64,000 bases of DNA from Liriodendron chinense. Lineage: Eukaryota > Streptophyta > Magnoliopsida > Magnoliales > Magnoliaceae. Positions 32,905-59,997 of the stretch are shown here, piece by piece. The notes under the pieces are model-generated. The model did no database searches and was not told the DNA's origin. It worked only from the letters and a program-made list of their open reading frames with translations. A program made the position numbers and the translations under genes. Location: assembly GCA_003013855.2 (NCBI GenBank), contig ML058526.1, forward strand, positions 1,550,001 through 1,614,000, in the 5' to 3' direction. Position 1 is the first letter of the stretch. Each line of letters begins with the position of its first letter.

Positions 32905-33647
32905 CTACCCTTTCCCGGGATTCGAACAATCCCTTTTCATATGTCCTTCTTCCCCATAATTCCAGCATCTTACCTTGTGCCTCCACTTGCCCTTTGATTT
33001 AAATCTCGATGAAGGAGATCCTCCACCCCGCTCAGAATTCCTTCCCCTCATAACCAGTGCCTCATCAGTAAAGGGACCCACGCCGCCGCTTTTCCTTCTC
33101 ATTGCCTTCGCCTGAAGGGCTGAGATAACAATTTCTACACCAATAGTCTCCCTACCTGCGCACAAAGAGTCTTTGAGTGACTCATTTGATTTTAGAAGAG
33201 AATTCAACAGGATAAACGCTTGATCCTCGTCCTTCATCGGCTCATCTACATCCATCAACTTGCAAATAAGCCTATTGAAATTGCTAATGTGGCTCTCAAC
33301 ATCGGCCCCCTTCGTCATTCTCAAGTTGTACAACTGAAGCTTCAAGTATATGCGATTTTCAAGAGATTTCTTCACATAGATATTCTCCAACTTCGCCCAT
33401 GTTGCAACCGCAGTCTTCTCTTTCATGATGTTATACAAGACCTCATCTGCCAGGCACAACTGGATTGAGACATTGGCCTTTTCATCGATCTTCTTCCACT
33501 CTCCTTCTTTCATAGCTTCTATCACTCTCCAAGGAGCGCATCTTACAATCCTTGCTGAACTAGAAGGCCTTTCATCTTCACCTTCCAAAGTTCAAAATTG
33601 TTTTTCCCTGAATACTTCTCTATGTCGAACCTCATGCCTGATGCCAT
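32905..33647 (-). pseudogene. gag: Copia C gag
   Basis: The start is probably ATG 33647 (MASGMRFDIEKYSGKNNFEL), followed by a frameshift near 33550. The longest open piece, 33588-32905, has the UBN2 gag blocks (WAKLENIYVKKSLENRIYL, HISNFNRLICKLMDV) and a knuckle CWNYGEEGHMKRDC near its end, with Tyr where the second Cys is normal. Confidence 0.82.
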
Positions 33648-33689
33648 GCTCTTGTCTCATATTCAAATTTCTACTACACCCTAATGATC

Positions 33690-33701
33690 GCTCTGATACC
33701 A
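33690..33701 (-). promoter_or_regulatory. PBS of copia C (initiator tRNA-Met)
   Basis: Minus strand TGGTATCAGAGC, the canonical copia PBS, two bases from the LTR. Confidence 0.88.
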
Positions 33702-33703
33702 GT

Positions 33704-34274
33704 TGTTGGGATAGGAGGGCCGGCAGCGGAAGCAAAGCCTAACTCAAACAACAAATTGAATCCAACAAGCCACACAATGCAATCACAATGCATGCAATCA
33801 CCCACATATAAACAATCCGAATTTAACGTGGAAAAACCCCTCACGGGTAAAAAACCACGACACAAAGCGACACCAATCCACTATAATATCAGAAGTTACA
33901 AGAGATGGAACCCAAGACCCAAAACCCAAGCCCACAAGAGAAATCTCAAGCTTACCCAAGAAGAAAACCCTCTTCTTCAAGCTCTTTCTCTCACCTAGAA
34001 GCTCCCTCAATCCCCTTTGCAACCTTGGAAACCTCTAATCCCGTATTACCCCTTAAATAGGTAAAAAAAAATAGATTTAGAAACCTCTTGCGCGCAAACC
34101 GCGCAAGAATCTGCGTTATAATAAGATACTGTTGGCCGGTCGGACACCCCTACCGGCCGAACGGCCGACCGGTCGGATGGCCTCAAATCTGCACAGTAGC
34201 AACGCTGCCTCGTCTGTCTCTGTGACCGGCCGGTGGCCTCTGTGTAATTTGAATAGAGGCATCCGTTTCCAACT
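33704..34274 (-). repeat. 5' LTR of copia C
   Basis: 571 bp, paired with 31677-32239. The terminal base is T instead of A. GC-rich palindromes GGCCGGTCGGAC and GGCCGACCGGTCGG occur at about 34135-34180. Confidence 0.87.
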
Positions 34275-34522
34275 CCCTGCATGGATGAAGAATGTTTGAT
34301 TCAAGTGGGTTGTGCTTGTGATCAAGGTGTGTAAGCAATTCTCTACATAGTGGATTGTTTATCTAGACAAGGTCCCATGGTTTTTACCTCTTTGAAGGTT
34401 TTTCATATAAAAATCTTGTGTTCGTGTGGTTGATGATTTGATATTATTTATTGTATTATAATGTCACATAATTCACATAGTTGGGGTGTGAGATCCTGAA
34501 CTTTTGTGCAACGCACCCAACA

Positions 34523-36139
34523 TTTTGGTGGATACACACTTCCAATGGCTGAGAGTTCAACCGTTACGCTTTTGGCTACTCTAAATGTTTTGATAGCAAA
34601 TAAAAATGAATCCCATCACAACGATGATGGGTAATGAGGTCCAATTCATATGCCCGGCATAAAACAAGTCCAGTCCAACACGCCCCACAAAAAAAGAAAG
34701 AAGAGAAGAAAGCACATTTTGTCAATATAAATAATTCAAAAAATCTTTATCATCACATGGCCCAAGAAGCAGCAAAAAATCTGGATCTTACAAACTGAGC
34801 ACAGTGGACAGCATATAACCATGTAAACGATGGCAACTGTTGATCAGATGTGGATCATCAACGTTCCAAGCCATACAAGGATGAATAAGGTGCATAAAAC
34901 CAAGGTTCAGGATTAGGTGTGCAATTCAAGCATGTTGGGTCAGGATTAGGATCAGGTCAGGCCGAGCCTGACCCAACCACAAGAGGACTCAACCCACAAC
35001 TTGGCCCAGTCGGTATTTAAAACCAACGTTCCCAACCCGAATTCCACATGCTCAATCTAAACCAACCCAACCCACCCAAAAACATGTGATTATTCCCCAC
35101 TTGAATTGACCTGAGAAAATTCAAATAGACCGTAAGGACCCGAACCCAAGTTGCAGCCTTAGTTTTGGAATTTTACTGCCTACCCTAAGGTGAAATTCTT
35201 CTTTGGACATGTCTCTTCATGGCAGGACTCTGACAAGGTATGGACTGGTTAGAAGTTCAAAGAATAATCCAAATAGACCCGAATTGTCTTACATGCAGTG
35301 TCTTGGAGGAAGCTAATTACATCTCCTAAATTCAGTGGACATTTAACTAAGCCATTTGGACGGTACAGGAAGATTCCATTTTTTGGTGGGAAGGATACTA
35401 ACCACTATCGTTGCTGCCATCACTTCATGGTTTACTAAAAAAACAACCATTTCAGCTAGATTTAGAAGTCTTAGCTTCTATTACAATTTTTATTCTGAGT
35501 AAGTACTATTTGCAAGGACACCTAACTCGTGAGTTGGCATGTGGGAGGAATAAGGTGTGATAAATAGTTTAAATATTGATATCAATGCACATATTGCACT
35601 CTTGAGATACAGAAATATATCTGTGTATCACATGGGAAACATCACATGTGGTAGAAAACAGTGATTTAAATATCAATGTATGTATTGCACTCTAGGACAT
35701 GGAAATATATCGGTATTACATGGAGAATTTCGCATGCATCAAGGAATATAATTATATAAGGCAATTTGCTGCAACTTTTCAATATGAAACTTCAAAAATC
35801 ACTAAAGGAAAGATGATTACATATTTAAAACTCAAAAAGGAAGTATTGGAAAAATGATGAAATTTTTCGGTGAAACTTCAAAATATGTTAAAAGAGACGT
35901 AATTATACACTTAATACTCAAAATATCATGGATAAAATGTATGCATAAAAACTTTTGGTCCTAAACATTGGATTATAAACTGTACATTAAACTCTATATT
36001 GTTTCACAGAAGTGATACCATTATATTCATAAATAGTACAATGCAAGTATGAAAACAATTTCCCCCAAACAAATTTAGGAGAAAATGGAGTTTCGTGGGA
36101 CATTTGTGTGAAGTTTTACAAACTTTCATAGGGGAATGT
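34523..36139. other. Intergenic, no gene seen
   Basis: AT-rich host DNA with a low-complexity AACCCAACCC-like stretch (about 34960-35110). Two diverged direct copies of a segment of roughly 100 bp occur near 35570 and 35660 (both with TATTGCACTC followed by GAAATATATC). No coding or RNA signal. Confidence 0.55.
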
Positions 36140-37732
36140 TGCAACGACCCAAAAATTTGGGCCATTTAAAAACTCCGAAAACAGAGTTAAATAGTTTAAT
36201 TTATAACTAATAAACAAAAATAAAATGAGTTGAGTGGGTTAAGCTCTTTTGGTGGAGAGGGAAGACCAAGGATCAAGTGTCGCCTCAGGCAATTCAAAAT
36301 TTAAAAATTGAGATAAGATGAGGATTATCTTATGTTTCCCAAGAGAAAGGAGGAGGAGAAAGCTTGGTGGGCCTAAATCAGGTAAGCCCAATTTTGTTCT
36401 TTTTGGTTTTATAGCTTTAGCATACACCGGTAATTGATTGATGGGGGACATCTAAGTGGGCTGAAATCGATCTAAATGAGTATAAGGCCAAAATGCACAT
36501 GGGCCATGAAATCCAGATCAATTGGACCTACAGGTGGCCCACATTGATTGGATTAATGCTGGCCTTTATTTTTTTATTATCTTTTTTATTATTAAATAAT
36601 TAGGAGATGAATCTTTTATGTTTCAAGAATTTATTGGGCCCACATTGAGATGGCCAAACCAATGGACGGATCAGATCTCTAGTGGACCCCATATGTTGTT
36701 CTAAATAAATAAATAAAGAAGGATGGCTGCTGGACAGCCATCGTCCGGAGGACGTTGCTGCCCAGCTGCGTCAGTCAGAGACGCTGGACGTCCTTGAGGC
36801 TGACGTAGGGGCCCCACTCATAGGAACCACCTTGATGTATTTTGTAAATCCATGCTGTCTATCTGATTCTCCAGCTTATTTTAGGAGGTACGCCCAAAGT
36901 GGGGTCATATTCGAGGTTTGAGTGGGCCACACCAACTTAAAACAGATGTAAAAAAAAATAATTAATGGGCTGTTGGACTCAGCGTGGACAGCGGTCCACT
37001 TGTGGACTCCACTGTGATGTATTTGTTTAATCCACCCGGACCATATGATTCATCAGGACATTTTAGAGCATGGTCAAAATATCAGACAGATCTGAGTTTC
37101 AGGTGGCCCACACCACTTGAAACATTGGGGACATTAAAACCCATGGTCAAAGCAGTTTGAGATTGGACTGTTAATGCTTGTAGGCCCCACATGGAGATGT
37201 TTTAGGAAATCCAAGCCATCCATCATCTTCATCAATAAGTGTTCTAGCTAGGGACCAAAATTCATCCACATCTGACGCTCTCGTGGGCCGCACCGATCAA
37301 AACAGTGGGGACAGTACCTGTCCACTGGTTTGGAATTCGTGGGCTCCACTATGCTCCATTGGAAAATCCACTCCACTCAATCGCTTGAGAAGTGGGTTGT
37401 TGGTCTTGTGACCAAAAGTCAACCCAATCAGACTTTCGGATGGGCCATACCAAGAGAAATAGTGGGGAGGTACGGTTTGGGTTTTCACAATTTGACTATT
37501 TTGGGACCTCCATTTGCGAAATCTAATTAATCCGTCTTCCTTATTACATCAGTAGTTTTAAATGATTAGTTAATGGTTGAATAATATTCTTTGGAACTTA
37601 GTAAATTCTCTCTTTTTTTTTTTATGCCTCTATATCAGTTTAACTTTTGAATGAAGTACACTTGTGCACAAGTCACACCCCATAACCTGGCGTGAGGGTG
37701 CACACTCTGTGTCCAGATTTTGGGATGTGACA
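36140..37732 (+). repeat. Probable old solo LTR
   Basis: Begins TGCAACGACCC and ends GGGATGTGACA, like the TGTAACGACCC to GTGACA ends of many plant LTRs. The flanks AATGT (36135-36139) and AATAT (37733-37737) could be a decayed 5-bp TSD. Inside, four diverged units of about 165-180 bp follow one another (from about 36815, 37005, 37180 and 37340), each with a GGCCCCAC or GACTCCAC start and a GTGGGCC(A/G)CACC box. Confidence 0.42.
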
Positions 37733-37892
37733 AATATATTACTGATACATATCATAATGTATCATAACATATAGCGTGCATTAAGGATGCCTAAGACTTA
37801 TAAAAGATTTTTGGCTAAATATTACAACGTAATGTTATATCACAATTATCAATAATATATTATTTTGTGCAATACATGGGGTTTTAATAACA

Positions 37893-37981
37893 AATCTGAG
37901 CCGTCACGTGATGTAGCACCCCAAAAAACCTCCCACAGCCCAACTTTCAACCTGATCCAAAACTTTGGTAGGCCATGGCAG

Positions 37982-38013
<32 letters not shown>

Positions 38014-38135
38014 AGGCAAATCAAGGGAGGAAACTGTTTCATTTTGCCACGGCCCACCAAAGTTCTTAGATCAAGGGAAAAGTTGGGTTATGAGGGTTTT
38101 TTTGGGTGCTACATCATGTGGACAGTTTAGATTTT
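37893..38135. mobile_element. MITE-like element with long terminal inverted repeats
   Basis: Arms of about 80-100 bp are inverted copies: GATGTAGCACCCCAAAAAAC on the left against GTTTTTTTGGGTGCTACATC on the right, continuing through the CCAACTTT and GGCCATGGCA / TGCCACGGCC boxes. The centre is a (GATA)n(GA)n microsatellite (37984-38015). No coding capacity. Exact ends and TSD are not clear. Confidence 0.65.
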
Positions 38136-40146
38136 AAGCTTACATCACGTGTGATGAGTTCTCAAAAAGTGCTCGCGAGTTCTCGCATTCTTCTCTTGCT
38201 CTCTAGTATCAGCTGATATATAGGCCTTGCCATAATATTTAAATCAGTATGTGGGAGGATAAGGCGTTATTATGGTAGAGTAGCTAACGTTTCCATTGTT
38301 TGCAAATATTGTGGGATCTTGGCTATTAAGTTGGCATGAAATCATTTGAAAAGGCTTAGAAATTTTCCATTATATCAGTGCTTTTTTTTTTTTGCATTAG
38401 GAGGCTGAATTATGCTAGATGGCATATGTCTGGCTCGGAATGCTGCGGTATTCCATCTAAAAACCAATCTTTGGAGTAAGTAGTCATGAAAATTAGAAGG
38501 GATGTGGAGGATTTTTGCACCATCTTGCAACTGAAGGCTTTCTTAATCTCGGAATTGCAAACATTGAACAGACACCATGGCACTGTCGAACCATATTCCA
38601 TTTTCTTACTTCTTGTTTGAATTGTAAATGGAAGTTTCATTTCTATAAAATAACGCTCACTTTGCATCTTGTGCTTAGGAATTTGACTATAAGGAGCCTT
38701 ATTCTAAGAATGTTGCTGGTGGGCCCATCTGGGTTAGAGAGGTGTAGTCCTGGTAACTGATTGGGCTATATATGGGCTCCCATTCATCTGAAGGCACAGT
38801 CCAACTCGATTTAATTAACGATGGCAGACCAACTATATTTTGATAGTGGCCCATCCCACAACAAGACCAAGTGCTCTTAGCTCATGGACTGGATTCCAAC
38901 ATGCACTTTGGCCCATTGCTGGGGGGCTTGCATCTTGGTGATCCAAATTATTTATCTGGTCAGCCCAATTTTGAATGGGCAATGTAACAAAACTAATCTC
39001 TATCGGACAATCCCAGAAGTCCAGTCAGTGGACTGCTTCCTATTGCATTTGAGATGTTGGGTATTTTCTATTAACCATCGATTTACAAGCCAACGATCAG
39101 ATGGCTAGATTGTCCAGTGGGGGCTAATCAATGCAGGGTCCACCAGATGAACGGTTTGATCACTAAAAGGCCCAACCAAACGAAGTGGGAGCACTCAATA
39201 TATATATATACACACACACGCACACACACACACACACACACAATCATCTTTTATCCCAACTCACCTAACTTGGGATAACGCATCTAATGGTAGGAGTGGA
39301 TTTCACATAAACATCACAACGGGCCTGTAAAATCAAGGGTGGGTGACCCTCTCCCAACCGTATACTTACCTTGGAATGGCTCACTTGAATCATGGACCTG
39401 CCAGAATATTTGGGCTTGGGCAAACATGGGCTGACGCAGTTGTTGGTCAGAGTGGATTTCACATACCCCACAATACTGTGGGGCCCACCCGAGCTGCCAA
39501 CCACTTTACCACCAGGTCACCCACCTCATAGGAAACCGTAAAACACACATCCCCATATGAAAAGTGCCAATTCATCTCCTAAATCAAAATTCAATCACAT
39601 TATTAGCTGAAGCCTAATGCCATCATTCAAGCTTAAAATAGGGGCGAAAACAAAACTCAAATAGGGGCGAAAACAAAAAAATAAAAAATAACAAATAAAA
39701 AACATAGCTTATTCAACCTGGACAAAAAACCAGTGGTAGTTACCCCTTAAAAAAAATAAAAAAATAAAAAAAAGAGCGACTCATCCCAGCATGTGGCACT
39801 TGTGCAAGGACAATCCAAATTGCGGGGCACATTGTGAATGAGGCATAGCTCAAAAATCACACTGATCAAGCAATTCTAACCATCCAATGGATGGATAAAT
39901 AAAAGAATGATTAAAAGTAAAACAATTGTCCAAATTCAACAAGAAAAATCAGATGATTACTGTCATATCTCAGTAATTTTTGGCTTATGTTTCATCAACA
40001 GATCGATCAGCAATTTGGACGGTCTAGATTGCCATACAACTATCACATGTGCACACGATGGATGGACGGGCCACCATCCTTTTAGAAATGGTGATGGACT
40101 GCCAGGGGAATCTAGCCCAGTCACCCACCATGTATTCCTTTGAAGA
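38136..40146. other. Intergenic, downstream of the host gene
   Basis: No gene is seen. It includes a (TA)n(CA)n microsatellite (39198-39242) and dispersed GTGGGCCCAC-type repeat sequence. The part next to 40146 should include the 3' UTR of the aldose epimerase, but no clear poly(A) signal could be chosen. Confidence 0.55.
39198..39242 (+). repeat. (TA)n(CA)n microsatellite
   Basis: About six TA units followed by about 16 CA units with one interruption. Confidence 0.9.
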
Positions 40147-55503
<15,357 letters not shown>

Positions 55504-56408
55504 TTTCCTTCTCCAACTCCTCACCAATGCAATTGCAATTTTCTAGGATCTTGATTTCGATTCTTGTTCAAGATGTTCGCTACCATACATCGCTATGCAT
55601 TGCAATGCGATACGTCGCGGACTTTTTCCTTTCGATTGACCCGCGCAGGAAGGGATTAAGTGCGGCCCCAGCCTCACCCAACACGGTGCGCCCCTGATAG
55701 TGGGGCCCACCTTGACGTATGTATTGTATATCCACTCCATCCATCCATTTCTCCGGATCATTTTAGTGCATGAAACCAAACTTTAAGCAGATTCAAATCT
55801 CATTTGGACCACACCGTAACAAACACTTGTGATTGAACTTCCTCCCAAATACCCAATGTTATTTTTGTTTTCCACCGGACATGTTGATAAGGTCAAGCAT
55901 ATCTGATGAAGGGAATGAACAAATATCATCTTGATCAAAAACTTTTGTGGCACACAAAATGTTTTTAATGGTCAATCAACACTGTTTCCTGTGATGCCTG
56001 TTTGGAGCGTGGATTTGGAACCCTGGATTTGAAACCCCCAGTTTATGTTTGGCACCCTTAGATTTGGAATCCCCCATCATCCAACAAAAGTAGAGCTGCA
56101 CACCAGCCGAGCTCAAGCCGAGCTTGACAAAGCTTATGCTTGGCTTGATCAGTGGCCCACTAAGCTTGAGTTTGGCTTGAGCATTCGAGCTCAAAATAGC
56201 TGTTTGAGCTTGTGTTGCTGGTCGAGCCGATCAAGCTTTGTTCGAGCCAAGCTGATCGAGCTCTATCGAGACAAGTCGAGCTTTGTCTTTTCTTTTTCTT
56301 TTTTCTTTTTTTATAGAGCAGTCAAAGACCCCAACCGACCCAACCCACTAACCCAACCTGCTGACCTGACCCAACCCCAATCTTTCGACCCAAAAAGCTC
56401 CCAAAACT
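55504..56408. other. 5' flank of aldose 1-epimerase and repeat DNA
   Basis: No TATA box can be assigned with confidence. 55690-55990 is a dispersed repeat beginning GTGGGGCCCACCTTGACG. 56085-56280 is a degenerate GAGCT/CGAGCC-rich repeat. The gene's promoter must lie within this 0.9-kb stretch or inside the copia E LTR beyond it. Confidence 0.5.
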
Positions 56409-58364
56409 TGTTAGTACACCTTATTTTGTCAATTGTCGTGTTGGTTGGTCGCGTCCTGTCTTGTGAGCCCCGGTCGAAGAATTGAAGCTCAAGACTTGAA
56501 GATTATGATGCTTCTTCCCTTGCTCAAGCTCAAGCAGAAACAAGATCTCAGGTAAGTTGCATATAGATCGACCTTAGGAATCCCAAAACATCAATGAATG
56601 GCGTAATTACCGACCTGACTCAACCCATTCTTTCTCGACCATTTAACTAAAGTTGATCAGACTTGTTTTTCCATGGCTAGGTGCTAATATCGTGATTGAA
56701 AACATTGTTCAATCATTGGACTCCGTGCACCATCACTTCATGCTGAATATTCGGCTGAGATGCCATGTTACAAGGTTGCCGATTGGTCTGGACTAGTCAG
56801 ACAGTCCATTGAAGTATACAACTGCTGAGTTAAGGAACCTCCAAGGCAGTCGACCGGTCATAACCGGTCGGATTGACCCTTCCTCTTGTCCAGCAGCCTC
56901 TTCAATCATATACAGCCTTGCTGTCAAGATAGCCGACCGGTCTTGAACGGTCGGTCCAGTACTGCAAAATTAGTACAGCAAGCTTGCTGTAGAGAGGTGG
57001 CAACACACCCGACCGATCTTGACCGGTCGGGCTGCATATTAAGCCGGTCCAGCAGCAGTGCTGCATTTGTTCTGGCAAGACAAACGACCGGTCTTGACCG
57101 GTCGGGCATCATGGCAAAATATGTCTAGCAACTATGCTACAATGGATCTAGCAGGACAGCCGACCGATCTTGACCGGTCGGACAGCTTAACACAATGACT
57201 CCAGCAACCACATCCGATTGGTCTTGACCGGTCGGTCAGACCCAAAACAGGTTCAGTGGCTTGTGTACTCTTCTGACCTGTCCGACAGGTTGAGGTCTCT
57301 CTCTGACAGGTCAGATGTGACTGTTTTTTATCCGTTGGGGCCATCATTTGGGGCTCTATATAGCCATATTTTAGGGTCTTTCTCGATATGCATTCAACAC
57401 CCATCAAGAGCCAAGTAAGAGAGCTTTTGCTCACATCTTCCTACCCTCCTTGCTCTTAACTCCCTTGAGTTCATCATTCAAACCTAGCCATTAATGGCTT
57501 ATCATTGAGTATTCAAAGCTTAGGTTTGAAGTATGAATTCAAGATTTGCATTCATGGCTGACTACCTTCGAAATATCATTATGAAGTCTTTTATAGCCAT
57601 TGAATGCTGAAGTTTGGTAGTTCCCTCATAACCATTACATTGAATAGGCAAGAGGAACTTGACCATCTCTCTCCCAACTACCCGGCATAATCATACACAC
57701 ATCATTTGCATCGGTAGCTGATCTTGGGAGCACAAAGAGAAGCTGAAGCACGTGGAGCTAAAGCTATTCATCAACGGCATCATATCGAGGCTCAATCGTC
57801 TAGGTATGTCTAGTATTTGAGAGTCTATTTATTGAATTATTATTCCCTGGATTGGGAAACTCCGGCGGGAGTGTACGTGGCCGTCCTTGGATTAGATTAG
57901 TGAGAGTTTGAGATCCAAACTCGTCAAGTCCCTAGATTGGGCCATCAACGGATGGTAAACGTGGTCCTAGATCATAGGATGTTAAGGTTGATGGTTAACC
58001 TGATTTAAAACCACGACTATAGTGAAATCCGGTGTTCTTATAGGTTGAGATCGTGAACTGGGTGTGGAGTAGGGAAACTGAACCACTATAAATCGTTGTG
58101 CATTATGAGATTGAATGATTGCTATGTGTTGAATAGTCTAGTCAATCATGAATACTAACTGTTTGATGAAATGCCTATGATAGTCTTTTCTTGCAAATTA
58201 ACCATATATTTGCCTTGAATGTTATTGTGATAATCATGGTTGGTAAGATCGACTTGATTTAGTTTTTAAATTGTGATTGGAAATTCAAAAAGTCCTATTC
58301 ACCCCCCTCTAGGACATTAGGCATATTTCTGAGTATCTCTACAAGCGGTAAAACCGCAATTTAA
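56409..58364 (+). repeat. 5' LTR of copia E
   Basis: About 1956 bp, starts TGTTAGTACACC and ends in the CCGCAATTT block next to the PBS. The final CA appears as AA. It shares its 3' part (GTGGAGTAGGGAAACTGAAC region and ACCCCCCTCTAGG) with solo LTR D and copia A. Confidence 0.85.
56849..57235. repeat. Palindrome array in the copia E LTR
   Basis: Six units of the CCGACCGGTC / GACCGGTCGG palindrome with a central AT, TT or TA. They start at about 56850, 56932, 57009, 57083, 57160 and 57213, mostly 74-82 bp apart. CCAGCA occurs in most spacers. Confidence 0.87.
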
Positions 58365-58366
58365 AT

Positions 58367-58378
58367 TGGTATCAGAGC
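58367..58378 (+). promoter_or_regulatory. PBS of copia E (initiator tRNA-Met)
   Basis: TGGTATCAGAGC, canonical, two bases after the LTR. Confidence 0.9.
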
Positions 58379-58435
58379 GGGTTCCTCCGCTCAGGTTTAA
58401 AAACCCGGAGTAAGATCCTAAGAGAACTTGAAAAT

Positions 58436-58888
58436 ATGTCTAAAGAGGACTCTACATTCGTTACTAAACCTCCCTTCTTTGATGGTTCAAATTATCCATA
58501 TTGGAAAGCCCGAATGCGCATCTTTTTAAAATCCATTGATTCTAACGTAATGGGCATAGTTGATATTGGATATAAACCCCCAATGGATATTATAAGTAAG
58601 GAAGGTGAACCGGATGTCCTCAAGCCAAGAGAGAAGGCTATGTGAACAGATTATGATAAAGCTCAACGTGTTCATAATGCTAAAGGCCCGAATGCCATTT
58701 TTTGTTCAGTGTCTAAAGATGAATTTGGTCGCATTCAAAATTACACAATCAGTAAGCAGGCATGGGATATTTTTGAAGTTACACATGAAGGAACAAGCGT
58801 TGTCAAACGCTCAAAACTTCAGTACCTCACTACACAATTCGAAAACATAAGAATGGAGGAGAATGAAACATTTATGGACTTTTATACC
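58436..58888 (+). pseudogene. gag: Copia E gag, 5' part
   Basis: MSKEDSTFVTKPPFFDGSNY matches copia A gag. A TGA replaces Trp after KPREKAM. The frame continues to ENETFMDFYT, where the solo LTR inserts with ATACC duplicated. Confidence 0.88.
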
Positions 58889-59146
58889 TGTTGAGCCTCC
58901 AATTTATACATGTCATAGCCCATTACATCACATTATATGCACGGTTTGCATGTTTAAAAGGCACATCTAATGCATGTTTTGTGATTGTAGGAATGAGAGC
59001 GACTTCGCCCAAATAATAACCAAAAGGGGCCATTTAGAGCCATTGGATGAAGGTTAAAGGATGACCAAAGAAAGAAGAAGGCAAGGAGAGGAGAGAGAAG
59101 AAGAAAGAGAAGGAAAGAAAGGAAGAAAATATGAAATGAAGAAGGT

Positions 59147-59349
59147 CTGACCGGTCGTGACCTAGTCGGCCAAAGGAGCCAGACCGATCAAGACCGGTCG
59201 GCCAACCCTGCTGCACACGCTGGACTTCGAGACAAGGCAGTTCAACCGGTCAAGACTGGTCGGCCAGCAGGTCAGACGCCCATCTGCACTCCCTGGACTC
59301 AAAACAGAGAGGACCGAACGGCCTAGTCCGACTGGTCTTGACCGGTCGG
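59147..59349. repeat. Palindrome array in solo LTR F
   Basis: Four GACCGGTC-type palindromes at about 59147, 59181, 59242 and 59326, more diverged than in gypsy 1. The last is CCGACTGGTC, TT, GACCGGTCGG. Confidence 0.8.
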
Positions 59350-59386
59350 CCATGCGTTAAAACAGCCACTTTCCAAATCGGGCTCC

Positions 59387-59997
59387 GAAATTCTCTGCGC
59401 AAGTGCGTATCTTTACGCAAGTTCTGGAAGGTTCCGATGCAATAGACGCCTCCAAGCTATAAAAGGACACCTACAGCCTCTTCCTAGGCAATCTAGCAAC
59501 GTGGGGAGCAAAGAGATCAAGACCTAGGAGGCTTCCTAGCCTCCTACAACTAGTTTTCTTCTTCTTCTAGTTCTAGTTTCTAGTTTTTAATGTTTTCTTT
59601 TAGTTAACCTCTTAGCTAGAGCTAAGAGGTGAAGTTTGTAGTTTGTTTCAATGCTTTAATTCGTTTCTTCACATACCCTTTACTTATTTATGAAATTCTC
59701 TGTGTAAGTGCGTATCTTTACGCAAGTTCTGGAAGGTTCCGATGTAATAGACGCCTCCAAGCTATAAAAGGACACCTACAGCCTCTTCCTAGGCAATCTA
59801 GCAACGTGGGGAGCAAAGAGATCAAGACCTAGGAGGCTTCCTAGCCTCCTACAACTAGTTTTCTTCTTCTTCTAGTTCTAGTTTCTAGTTTTTAATGTTT
59901 TCTTTTAGTTAACCTATTAGTTAGAGCTAAGAGGTGAAGTTTGTAGTTTGTTTCAATGTTTTAATTCGTTTCTTCACGTACCCTTTACTTATTTATG
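59387..59997 (+). repeat. 305-bp tandem duplication with two TATA boxes in solo LTR F
   Basis: 59387-59691 is repeated at 59692-59997 with very few changes. Each copy has the promoter context GCTATAAAAGGACACCT, with TATAAAA at 59458-59464 and 59763-59769. Confidence 0.9.

Larger units (their letters stand above)
31677..34274 (-). mobile_element. Copia C: internally deleted Ty1/copia element, TSD CCCTG
   Basis: 2598 bp in reverse orientation with LTRs at 31677-32239 and 33704-34274. CCCTG repeats flank it (31672-31676 and 34275-34279). Only gag, the protease motif and the GAG-pre-integrase block remain. Integrase, RT and RNase H are missing. It lies in the copia B 3' LTR. Confidence 0.88.
19554..34522 (+). 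mobile_element. Copia B: Tork-like Ty1/copia element, the host of the nested insertions
   Basis: Plus-strand pol sequence begins mid-integrase at 19554 (TFIDDASRR block) and runs through RT and RNase H to 21789. It is cut there by gypsy 2 (TSD CAAGT) and resumes at 30879-31075, followed by a PPT and a 3' LTR that is itself cut by copia C. The 5' half lies left of the window beyond copia A. Pol carries many stops and frameshifts, so this is the oldest layer of the stack. Confidence 0.82.
31096..34522 (+). repeat. 3' LTR of copia B, interrupted by copia C
   Basis: Starts TGATGGGG after the PPT. The likely end is CCCAACA at 34516-34522, a near inverse of the start. Without copia C and its TSD copy the LTR is about 824 bp. 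It holds several GC-rich inverted motifs (GTCGGGCGATCGA, GGTCGAGCGACCGA, TGCCCGATAATGTCTGG) between 31143 and 31365. The 5' LTR is outside the window, so the end is inferred. Confidence 0.6.

Noticed and set aside
56085..56280. GAGCT/CGAGCC-rich stretch as possible CpG island or promoter of the host gene
   Set aside because: It is a degenerate simple repeat of a kind common in plant intergenic DNA and lacks promoter boxes.
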